A DNA stretch of 8,414 bases from CAYNLG01 sp964397995 (GTDB lineage: Bacteria > Planctomycetota > Phycisphaerae > FEN-1346): positions 1 through 8,414 of the forward strand of contig CAYNLG010000113.1 in the NCBI GenBank assembly GCA_964397995.1, given 5' to 3'. The notes under the pieces are model-generated. The model was not told where the DNA came from. It ran no database searches and saw nothing but the letters and a program-made list of their open reading frames with translations. The position numbers and the translations under genes are program-made. Of the stretch, positions 1 through 5,437 are shown piece after piece (position 1 is the first letter of the stretch; each line of letters starts with the position of its first letter).

Positions 1-303
1 GGCCCGGCCGACTACGTGCCGTGGCAGAAGGACAACAAGGTCTGCTTCCTGCGGATGGAGGGGCGGGGGTTCGGCGGGGTGCCGCTGGAGCTGGAGTTGC
101 GGCTGAGTGTCGAGGACTCGCCCAACAGCGCGGGGGTGGCCATCGACGCCATCCGCTGCTGCCGCCTCGCCCGCGACCGGGGCGTGGCCGGCCGGTTGCT
201 GGCGGTGTCGGCGTACCTGATGAAGCATCCGCCCGAGCAGCGGACCGACCGCGACGCCCGCCGCCAGGTCGACGAGTTCATCGCCGGCGAGCGCGAGCGC
301 TAG
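1..303 (+). CDS. ino1: inositol-3-phosphate synthase (MIPS), C-terminal fragment
   Basis: This is the last 100 residues of myo-inositol-3-phosphate synthase, the NAD-dependent enzyme that turns glucose 6-phosphate into inositol 3-phosphate; the start lies before the window. The frame is open from base 1 and ends at TAG 301-303. Directly visible are family C-terminal blocks: DNKVCFLRMEGRGFGG (fragment residues 11-26), LRLSVEDSPNSAG (33-45), then IDAIRCCRLARDRG and SAYLMKHPPEQ. The lysine of the last block sits where bacterial and archaeal-type enzymes carry a conserved active-site lysine (family knowledge, position not checked by alignment). The charged tail after PPEQ is short, as expected for the compact prokaryotic form rather than the longer eukaryotic one. 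The phosphatidyltransferase gene 63 bases downstream would consume its product, so the two probably form an inositol-lipid unit. Identity is confident; the N-terminal NAD fold cannot be judged. Confidence 0.9.
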   Translation, partial: GPADYVPWQKDNKVCFLRMEGRGFGGVPLELELRLSVEDSPNSAGVAIDAIRCCRLARDRGVAGRLLAVSAYLMKHPPEQRTDRDARRQVDEFIAGERER

Positions 304-325
304 GCCCCGCCGGCGCCGGCGGGGC
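304..325 (+). other. perfect 22-base palindrome after the MIPS stop
   Basis: Right after the TAG stop comes a perfect inverted repeat (GCCCCGCCGGC followed by its reverse complement) that could fold as a 9-pair stem with a 4-base loop. No T-run follows, so it is not a standard intrinsic terminator. It may protect the 3' end of the mRNA, attenuate readthrough into the next gene, or be a by-product of high GC. Confidence 0.45.
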
Positions 326-366
326 GCCCGGCGCGGCCGCGCCCACGCAGCGCACCCACGGACCTC

Positions 367-1161
367 ATGATCCTCGAGCACGTTGGCGCCTTGTTCACGT
401 GGCTGACCCGGGGCTGCTCGCGCGGCCTGCTGGGCCTCGGCCTGCGCCCGAACCACGTCACGGTGGTGGGGATGCTGCTGACGGTCGGGGCGGGCGTCGC
501 GCTCGCGGCCGGGCGGGCGGGGTGGCCGGTGGCGGCGGGCCTGATCGTGGCCGCCGGCGGCTGCGACATGCTCGACGGCACGATGGCCACGCTCGGGGGC
601 CTGAAGAGTCGCCTGGGGGGCATCGTCGATTCTGTGGCCGACCGCGTCAGCGACGCCGCCCTTTACCTGGGGCCGCTGGTCTACTTTGCGCGGCAGCCGG
701 ACGCGGGCGGGCCGCCGAACCTGACGCTCATGGTGCTGGCGGGGGCGGGCCTCACGTGGGCGTATCTCATCAGCTACATCCGCGCCCGGGCCGAGTGCGA
801 GGTGGTGTTCGCGGGCGGCGGGTTCTGGCAGCGGGGCGAGCGGGTCGTCACGATCCTTCTCGGCACCCTCTTCGGCCACGTCACGACGGCTGTCTGGATC
901 CTCGGCCTGTGGCCGCTCACGACGGTCGCCCACCGGGCCTGGCGGGCCGGGGCCGCCTGCCGCCTCGTCCGCGAGGGACGCCAGGGCGAGGTCGAGGGCC
1001 TTCAGCCGCGCGGCCTTTGGAAGGTGGTGCTCTGGGGCCACCCACGCGGGGGCGTGCCGTTCGACCTGCACGCCGGGGCGGTCATCCTGCTGCTCGTTTT
1101 CGTGGACGTGCCGGCGGTCGATCCGCTGGGGCTTCTGGTCGCGCGGCTCGGAGGCGCTTGA
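367..1161 (+). CDS. CDP-alcohol phosphatidyltransferase, PI-phosphate synthase type
   Basis: This is an integral membrane enzyme of 264 residues that probably joins CDP-diacylglycerol to inositol 3-phosphate to give phosphatidylinositol phosphate. The metal-binding CDP-alcohol signature is visible at residues 67-92: D67, D70, G71, A74, G84, D88 and D92 all have the family spacing, but position 75, normally Arg, is Thr. The following DRVSDA (92-97) and the SYIRARAE segment (136-143) with GFWQRGERVV after it are typical of the inositol-phosphate-using subgroup rather than of PgsA or CdsA-linked enzymes. Several hydrophobic segments occur (about 31-64, 98-107, 119-137, 160-182 and a C-terminal one at 236-250). 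The preceding MIPS gene supports the substrate assignment. ATG 367 has only a weak ribosome site, and translation may be coupled to MIPS. A different acceptor alcohol cannot be excluded. Confidence 0.8.
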   Translation: MILEHVGALFTWLTRGCSRGLLGLGLRPNHVTVVGMLLTVGAGVALAAGRAGWPVAAGLIVAAGGCDMLDGTMATLGGLKSRLGGIVDSVADRVSDAALYLGPLVYFARQPDAGGPPNLTLMVLAGAGLTWAYLISYIRARAECEVVFAGGGFWQRGERVVTILLGTLFGHVTTAVWILGLWPLTTVAHRAWRAGAACRLVREGRQGEVEGLQPRGLWKVVLWGHPRGGVPFDLHAGAVILLLVFVDVPAVDPLGLLVARLGGA

Positions 1162-1186
1162 CCGGGCGCGGGCAAGCCGGTAGACT
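1158..1186 (+). promoter_or_regulatory. sigma70-type promoter candidate for the LysM pair
   Basis: TTGACC at 1158-1163 (five of six matches to the -35 consensus) and TAGACT at 1181-1186 (four of six to the -10) are separated by exactly 17 bases. The -35 overlaps the TGA stop of the phosphatidyltransferase. Transcription would start near 1193, some 25 bases before the ATG of the first LysM gene. The same layout recurs upstream of lpdA at 3214-3242, which strengthens both. Confidence 0.55.
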
Positions 1187-1217
1187 GCGCGGCGTGGACC
1201 CGGAGAGGGGAACGCGG

Positions 1218-1541
1218 ATGCGGAACGGCTTCACAGGGGTGGCGGTGCTCGCGGGCCTGGCGCTCCTCGGCGCCTTGGCCGCGGGCTGCCAGGAGACCCA
1301 GAAGAAGGATGGCTACCGGTGGGGGGCGGACGGTGTGACGTACATCGCCCGGCCCGGCGACACGCCCACCAGCCTCTCCGAGCGGGCCTACGGCAACCGG
1401 TGGCACCAGTACCTGATCACCAACGCCAACCGCGGCAAGCTCAAGGGGGACGGAACGTTCAAGCCGGGGGCCAAGCTCACCATCCCGCCCGGCATCGACG
1501 GGCGGCCGGTCGACCTGGTGAAACTGGAAGTGGAACACTGA
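1218..1541 (+). CDS. small LysM-domain lipoprotein
   Basis: This is a 107-residue exported lipoprotein that is probably anchored in a membrane and binds peptidoglycan through one LysM domain. Residues 1-23 form a signal peptide (MRNGF, then a hydrophobic stretch of Ala, Leu and Gly) ending in a lipobox AAGC with Cys24 as the lipidated residue. After a short linker, residues about 41-90 match LysM: YIARPGDTPTSLSERAYG, then WHQYLITNANRGKL, then FKPGAKLTIPPG. The ATG at 1218 is chosen because GGAGAGGGG at 1202-1210 lies 7 bases upstream and because it gives an intact signal peptide; the frame is open much further upstream only as a shadow of the preceding genes. No enzyme domain is attached, so it is more likely a structural or scaffolding protein than a hydrolase. 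A related LysM lipoprotein follows 34 bases later. Confidence 0.82.
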   Translation: MRNGFTGVAVLAGLALLGALAAGCQETQKKDGYRWGADGVTYIARPGDTPTSLSERAYGNRWHQYLITNANRGKLKGDGTFKPGAKLTIPPGIDGRPVDLVKLEVEH

Positions 1542-1562
1542 CACGGAGCGGGACCCCGCGAC

Positions 1563-1567
1563 GGAGG
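1563..1567 (+). promoter_or_regulatory. ribosome binding site of the second LysM gene
   Basis: GGAGG lies 8 bases before GTG 1576 and 11 bases before the adjacent in-frame ATG 1579. The spacing slightly favours GTG; codon preference favours ATG. The products differ by one residue. Confidence 0.6.
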
Positions 1568-1575
1568 GTGACGAC

Positions 1576-2010
1576 GTGATGCGTACGGCGATGGTGGTGA
1601 TGGCGCTCGTGGCGGCCGGGCTGGTGGCGGTCGGCTGCGACCAGGAGCAGAAGCGCGACGACCAGGTCGAAGCGGTCGACATGGCGACTCTGGAGGGCGG
1701 GGACGAGACGGTGGCCGCGGCGCCCGTCGTCGAGGAAGAGACCCCGCCGCCTCCGCCGCCCCCCGTGACGGCCTACGAGGAACCGGTCGCGACGCCGGGG
1801 GCCTATCCGGCCGAGACCCCGGCTTATACGCCGCCCGCGACGACCCCCGCGGGGCAGACCCACACCGTGCAGCGCGGCGAGACGCTGTGGCTGCTGGCGG
1901 TGAAGTACTACGGCGACGGCCAGCAGTGGCGGCGGATTCACGCGGCCAACCAGGCCAAGATCCCGAACGTCAACGATATGCCGGTCGGGACGGTGCTGGT
2001 CATCCCGTAG
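1576..2010 (+). CDS. LysM-domain lipoprotein with proline-rich linker
   Basis: This is a 144-residue lipoprotein, second of a tandem pair. Residues 1-20 form a hydrophobic signal peptide and AVGC gives Cys21 as the probable lipidation site. Residues 22-55 are polar and acidic, residues 57-63 are seven consecutive prolines, and the linker to about 92 is rich in Pro, Ala and Thr, suggesting an extended spacer that places the C-terminal domain away from the membrane. Residues 95-144 form one LysM domain: HTVQRGETLWLLAVKYYGDG, then WRRIHAANQAKIP, ending in GTVLVIP at the very C terminus. The core shares the YG-x-W pattern with its neighbour, but the linker is much longer, so the two may bridge different distances to the cell wall. 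Start codon is GTG 1576 or ATG 1579. It is probably cotranscribed with the preceding gene. No catalytic domain is seen. Confidence 0.82.
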   Translation: MMRTAMVVMALVAAGLVAVGCDQEQKRDDQVEAVDMATLEGGDETVAAAPVVEEETPPPPPPPVTAYEEPVATPGAYPAETPAYTPPATTPAGQTHTVQRGETLWLLAVKYYGDGQQWRRIHAANQAKIPNVNDMPVGTVLVIP

Positions 2011-2078
2011 TCACGTCCTGACGGCGTGACGGCGCGGCGCCGGGGGCAGGCGCCCGGCTCCACGGGCGGGTGCGCCCG
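2010..2078 (+). other. cluster of three hairpins between LysM and DUF362 genes
   Basis: Three inverted repeats follow one another in this gap: GTCACG/CGTGAC (2010-2015 with 2025-2030, touching the stop codon), GGCGCC with a second GGCGCC (2036-2041 with 2049-2054; an alternative is GCCGGG/CCCGGC at 2039-2058), and CGGGCG/CGCCCG (2063-2068 with 2073-2078, loop GGTG). None is followed by a T-run. They may end or slow transcription of the LysM pair. At this GC content some hairpins arise by chance. Confidence 0.35.
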
Positions 2079-2088
2079 CGGCGGGTTC

Positions 2089-2093
2089 GAGGG
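2089..2093 (+). promoter_or_regulatory. ribosome binding site that sets the DUF362 start
   Basis: GAGGG lies 6 bases upstream of ATG 2100. The earlier in-frame GTG at 2070 has no comparable site and falls inside a hairpin arm, so ATG 2100 is the preferred start. Confidence 0.55.
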
Positions 2094-2099
2094 CACGGC

Positions 2100-3182
2100 A
2101 TGGACGAGCCGGACGGTCGCGTTGCGCCGAGCGGGCAGCTTTCCCTCAGGGAGATCTACGCCGACTTCGCGCGCCTGGGCCGCGCCCGCGAGGGCCGCCC
2201 CGAGACCGCGCATGCGGGCGGCGTCAACCGCCGCGCCTTCCTGGGGCAGGTGGCCCTCGGGGCCGCCAGCCTCGCGGCCGGGGGGCGGGCGGCGTCAAAG
2301 GCCTTGGCGGGCACGGCCGGCACGGCGGCCGAGGCGCGACCCACGAGCCGCGTGGTCGTCGTCCATCATCCCGAGGCCCTGATTCGCGGCTACACGGCGA
2401 ACCCGCCCGTGCTGCGCCAGATGCTCGACCGGGCGGTCGTCGAGCTCACGGGCGCCGCTGACGAGCGAACCGCCTGGCGGACCCTCGCCCGCGCCGACGA
2501 CTTCGTCGCCATCAAACACAACACGACCAACACGCCCGTGCTGCACAGCCACGCGGAGTTGCACGAGACGGTTGCCGACCGCCTCGTCGCGTACGCCGGC
2601 TGCGACCGGGCCAAGGTCCTGGCGGTCGACCGGGTGGTGCCGGAGCCGTACGCGGCGTTCTCGGCGCCATTTACGCTGCCGTCGCGGTCATTGCGGACGC
2701 GGCTGCGGACGCTTTACACGGACCACGCGACGGCGCTCATCAACATCACGGTCCTCAAGGCCCACTTCGACACGGGCGTCTCGTGCGCGATCAAGAACCT
2801 GCTCGGGTGCGTGAACAACCCGGCGGCGTTCCACGACTGGTCCCCCGGCAAGATGCCCCGGAGCCTGCCGGAGCTGGTGGCCTTGCCGCCGATCCGCGAC
2901 CGGCTGAGGCTGTGCGTGGTGGACGCGACGCGGCCCCAGTACGCGGGCGGTCCCGGCCCCGAGCCCGACCGCCGGTGGGACTACCGGCGGCTGATCGTCG
3001 GGACCGACCCGGTGGCCGTGACGGCCGTCGGCGTCAAGGTCCTGGAGACGCGCCGCGAGGAGGCCCTCGGCAAGCCCTGGCCGATGACGGCGGCCCGGGA
3101 GATGTTGGCGTGGGCCCAGGCGGGCGGCGTGGGCCACGCCGACGCGTCGCACATCCGGGTGGTGGCGGTGGACCTGGGGTGA
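2100..3182 (+). CDS. Tat-exported DUF362 domain protein
   Basis: This protein has 360 residues from ATG 2100. It carries a twin-arginine signal, NRRAFLGQ at residues 43-50, followed by a hydrophobic stretch (about 51-62) and a possible cleavage site near ALA 68-70, so it is probably folded with any cofactor in the cytoplasm and then exported. The mature part matches DUF362: VAIKHNTTNTPVLHSHAEL (137-155), the NITVLKAHFDTG segment (215-226), CAIKNLLGCVNN (229-240) and VVDATRPQYAGG (273-284), then IVGTDPVAVTAVGVKVLE. The family has no settled biochemical role. Cysteines are few (168, 229, 237, 272) and no ferredoxin-type CxxCxxC cluster is present, unlike DUF362 proteins fused to 4Fe-4S domains. 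The 42-residue stretch before the Arg pair is unusually long and contains a helix-like segment (residues 13-31). The gene stands alone between hairpin-rich gaps. Confidence 0.8.
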   Translation: MDEPDGRVAPSGQLSLREIYADFARLGRAREGRPETAHAGGVNRRAFLGQVALGAASLAAGGRAASKALAGTAGTAAEARPTSRVVVVHHPEALIRGYTANPPVLRQMLDRAVVELTGAADERTAWRTLARADDFVAIKHNTTNTPVLHSHAELHETVADRLVAYAGCDRAKVLAVDRVVPEPYAAFSAPFTLPSRSLRTRLRTLYTDHATALINITVLKAHFDTGVSCAIKNLLGCVNNPAAFHDWSPGKMPRSLPELVALPPIRDRLRLCVVDATRPQYAGGPGPEPDRRWDYRRLIVGTDPVAVTAVGVKVLETRREEALGKPWPMTAAREMLAWAQAGGVGHADASHIRVVAVDLG

Positions 3183-3183
3183 G

Positions 3184-3209
3184 GGCGCGCGACCGGCGCG
3201 TTGCCTTTT
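3184..3209 (+). terminator. weak terminator-like hairpin after DUF362
   Basis: CGCGC (3186-3190) pairs with GCGCG (3196-3200) around a 5-base loop, with two possible GU pairs beyond the stem, and TTGCCTTTT follows. The T-run is interrupted, so termination would be partial. Its place between the DUF362 stop and the next promoter candidate fits a transcription-unit boundary. Confidence 0.35.
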
Positions 3210-3213
3210 CGGT

Positions 3214-3242
3214 TTGACCTCCTTCGGGGGCGCCACTAGGAT
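3214..3242 (+). promoter_or_regulatory. sigma70-type promoter candidate for the lipoate operon
   Basis: TTGACC at 3214-3219 and TAGGAT at 3237-3242 are separated by exactly 17 bases. The element lies in one of the few intergenic gaps large enough for a promoter, immediately after a terminator-like hairpin. A start near 3249 would give a leader of about 110 bases before GTG 3361. It has the same -35 and the same TAG start to the -10 as the element at 1158-1186. Confidence 0.6.
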
Positions 3243-3263
3243 GCCCTCGCCGCCCCGGACGGT

Positions 3264-3340
3264 CGGGTGCGGCTCCCGTGGACGGTTCCGTCCCGCGGAG
3301 GGTTTGCGAGCGGCCGGAGGCAGCCCAGGCGCCCCGGCCG
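3264..3340 (+). other. structured 5' leader of lpdA
   Basis: Three possible hairpins lie in the predicted leader: CGGG/CCCG (3264-3267 with 3275-3278), GGACGG/CCGTCC (3280-3285 with 3288-3293, likely closing as 5 pairs with a 4-base loop), and CGGCCGG/CCGGCCG (3311-3317 with 3334-3340). The last is a perfect 7-pair stem that ends 7 bases before the ribosome site. I recognise no known riboswitch. The leader may control translation of lpdA or simply reflect high GC. Confidence 0.3.
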
Positions 3341-3347
3341 CCAGTCG

Positions 3348-3356
3348 AAGGAGAGG
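3348..3356 (+). promoter_or_regulatory. ribosome binding site that sets the lpdA GTG start
   Basis: AAGGAGAGG lies 4 bases before GTG 3361. The frame is open further upstream, but those codons fall in the promoter and leader and do not resemble the enzyme's N terminus. Confidence 0.7.
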
Positions 3357-3360
3357 TCCC

Positions 3361-4746
3361 GTGCCCAAGTACGACGTGGCGGTTCTCGGCGGCGGCCCCG
3401 GCGGCTATGTGGCGGCGTTGCGCGCGGCCCTGCGGGGGGCGAAGGTCGCCCTCGTCGAGGCGAACAAACTGGGCGGCACCTGCCTGAACGTCGGCTGCAT
3501 CCCCACCAAGGCCATGCTCCACGCCAGCGAGGTCTTCCACCTGGCGGAGCGTGGCAAGGAGTTCGGCTTCTCGGTCGAGGGCGGGCCGACCTTGGACGGC
3601 AAGGCCTTCATGGCCCGCGTGCCGAAGGTGGTCGAGCCCCTCCGCAAGGGCGTCGAGATGCTCCTGAAGGCCCGCAAGGTGGACGTGGTGCGCGGCCGGG
3701 GGCGGCTGGCGTCCGCCACGACGCTCGAGGTCGAGACCGAGGACGGCACCGAGACCGTCGAGGCCGGCACGCTGATCGTCGCGACGGGCTCGCGTCCCGC
3801 GCGGCCGGGGTTCGTCCCGTGGGACTCGGGCCGCGTCATGACCACAGACGAGGCGACCACGGACGGGAGCCTGCCGAAGAGCGTGATCGTGGTGGGGGGC
3901 GGCGTGATCGGCTGCGAGTTCGCCACCATCTACTCCGAGCTCGGCGTCAAGACGACCGTCATCGAGATGCTGGACCAGCTCGTCCCGCCGCTCGATGCCG
4001 CCGCGGCCAAGGCCATCACGGGGAGCCTGAAGAAGCGCAAGGCCACGGTGAAGACCAAGACGAAGATCACGGCGATGAAGGCCACGAAGAAGGGCATCCG
4101 GGCCGAGCTGGAGGGCGACGACCCCATCGAGGCCGAGGCGGCCCTCATTGCCGTCGGCCGCGCCCCCAACGTCGAGGACCTCGGCCTGGAGGACGTGGGC
4201 GTGGCGCTCGAAGGCGGCGTCATCCGTGTGGACGACCGGTGCCGCACCGGCGTCGAGGGGGTCTACGCCATCGGCGACTGCGCCGAGCGGCGCCAGTACG
4301 CCCACCTCGCGAGCCGCATGGGCATCGTCGCCGCCGACCATGCCACGGGCCACGACGCCCGCGACGACCGGACCGTCGTGCCGGTCGGCGTGTACACGCA
4401 CCCGGAGATCGCGACGGTCGGTATGACCGAATCGGAGGCCCGCGACGCCCGCGGCCAAGTCCGCACGTTCGAGTTCCCGTACCAGGCGAGCGGCATGGCC
4501 CGGGCGTACGGCGAGACCGACGGCGAGGTCAAGCTGATTGCCGACGCGGAGTTCGGCGAGATCCTCGGGGCGGCCATCATCGGCCAGCACGCCACCGACG
4601 TGATCCAGGAGGTGGCGGTGGCGATGCGGAACGAGCTGACGGTGGAGGATCTGGCGGTCACGATCCACCCGCACCCGACGTTCGTGGAGGCGATCGGGGA
4701 GGCGGCAGAGGGGTGGCTGGGCCTGCCGCTCCATTCGCCGAAGTAG
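3361..4746 (+). CDS. lpdA: dihydrolipoamide dehydrogenase (E3)
   Basis: This is a FAD- and NAD-dependent flavoprotein of 461 residues, the usual family length, that reoxidises dihydrolipoyl groups on 2-oxo acid dehydrogenase complexes or the glycine cleavage system. Visible parts in order: FAD dinucleotide fold VAVLGGGPGG (6-15); redox-active disulfide GGTCLNVGCIPTK with Cys41 and Cys46; ATGS (141-144); NAD-binding VVGGGVIGCEFA (177-188); second FAD contact VYAIGDC (301-307); dimerisation-domain signature YTHPEIATVG (345-354); and the active-site pair in HPHPTFVE, His438 and Glu443. All catalytic residues are intact. A lysine-rich patch (nine Lys between 224 and 244) in the NAD domain is unusual. 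The gene opens the operon; lipB starts 4 bases after its stop, which ties this E3 to lipoate metabolism rather than to mercuric or glutathione reduction. The enzyme carries no lipoyl domain of its own. Confidence 0.93.
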   Translation: MPKYDVAVLGGGPGGYVAALRAALRGAKVALVEANKLGGTCLNVGCIPTKAMLHASEVFHLAERGKEFGFSVEGGPTLDGKAFMARVPKVVEPLRKGVEMLLKARKVDVVRGRGRLASATTLEVETEDGTETVEAGTLIVATGSRPARPGFVPWDSGRVMTTDEATTDGSLPKSVIVVGGGVIGCEFATIYSELGVKTTVIEMLDQLVPPLDAAAAKAITGSLKKRKATVKTKTKITAMKATKKGIRAELEGDDPIEAEAALIAVGRAPNVEDLGLEDVGVALEGGVIRVDDRCRTGVEGVYAIGDCAERRQYAHLASRMGIVAADHATGHDARDDRTVVPVGVYTHPEIATVGMTESEARDARGQVRTFEFPYQASGMARAYGETDGEVKLIADAEFGEILGAAIIGQHATDVIQEVAVAMRNELTVEDLAVTIHPHPTFVEAIGEAAEGWLGLPLHSPK

Positions 4747-4750
4747 CGCG

Positions 4751-5437
4751 ATGGCCCCCTTGGTCACCCTCGACCTTGGCCGCGCCCCCTACGCCGCGGC
4801 CCTCGCGCTGCAGGAACGGCTGGTGGCGCGGGTGAAGGCGGCGGAGGAGGAAGAGGCGTACCTGGTGCTGGTGGAGCACGACCCGCCGGTCATCACACTG
4901 GGCCGGGGGGCGGACGCGGCCCACGTCGTCGCCTCGAAGGAACGCTTGGCCGCCGAGGGCGTCGATCTGCACGAGACGAGCCGCGGCGGCGACGTCACGT
5001 ACCACGGCCCCGGCCAGCTCGTGGGCTATCCCATCCTGCGTGTCGACCGCCACGGGCGCGACGTGCACAAGTACTTGCGCGACCTGGAGGCGGCGCTCCT
5101 TGGCGCGCTCGCCCACTTCGGGATTGCGGGCGAGCGGCGCAGCGGCTATACGGGGGTGTGGGTCGGGGCGGCAAAGGTGGCCGCCATCGGCGTTGCCCTC
5201 ACCCGCTGGGTCGCCTACCACGGCTTCGCCCTGAACGTGGTCGCCAACCTGGGCCACTTCGGGTTGATCGTGCCGTGCGGCATCCGAGACCGGGGGGTGG
5301 CGAACCTGGCGGACCTGGCGGGTCGGCCCGTGATGGTGGACGAGACCAAGGGCCCCGTCGTGCGGGCCCTGGTGGACGTCTTCGACTTCGAGGGACACGC
5401 GCCCGGCGACCCGGGCGTCTTCGGCTATGAGCGATAG
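4751..5437 (+). CDS. lipB: octanoyl-[acyl carrier protein]:protein N-octanoyltransferase
   Basis: LipB moves octanoate from acyl carrier protein to the acceptor lysine of a lipoyl domain, the first step of lipoate assembly, in the cytoplasm. The 228-residue protein shows the family signature RGGDVTYHGPGQLVGYPIL (78-96) and both catalytic residues: Lys142 in GAAKVAAIGV and Cys176 in GLIVPCGI. Their 34-residue separation equals that of the E. coli Lys135/Cys169 pair. The family motifs WVAYHGFALNV (153-163) and HDPPVITLGR (43-52) are also present. ATG 4751 follows the lpdA stop by 4 bases without a clear ribosome site, so translation is probably coupled. Its end overlaps lipA by 11 bases. No defect is seen. 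Confidence 0.95.
   Translation: MAPLVTLDLGRAPYAAALALQERLVARVKAAEEEEAYLVLVEHDPPVITLGRGADAAHVVASKERLAAEGVDLHETSRGGDVTYHGPGQLVGYPILRVDRHGRDVHKYLRDLEAALLGALAHFGIAGERRSGYTGVWVGAAKVAAIGVALTRWVAYHGFALNVVANLGHFGLIVPCGIRDRGVANLADLAGRPVMVDETKGPVVRALVDVFDFEGHAPGDPGVFGYER

Noticed and set aside
21..1217. Upstream extension of the first LysM lipoprotein frame to a 506-residue protein
   Set aside because: The upstream part is the shadow frame of MIPS and the phosphatidyltransferase; ATG 1218 has a ribosome site and begins an intact lipoprotein signal.
2070..2099. GTG 2070 as the start of the DUF362 gene
   Set aside because: It has no ribosome site and lies in a hairpin arm; ATG 2100 has GAGGG 6 bases upstream and already gives a long leader before the Tat motif.
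3214..3360. lpdA starting upstream at 3214
   Set aside because: The extra codons cover the promoter and leader and do not match the family; AAGGAGAGG precedes GTG 3361, which opens the normal N terminus.
3034..4767. 577-codon open frame on the - strand opposite lpdA
   Set aside because: The protein is low-complexity, rich in Arg, His, Leu and Gly, with no recognisable domain, and it mirrors a fully conserved lpdA. High GC removes stop codons from antisense frames.
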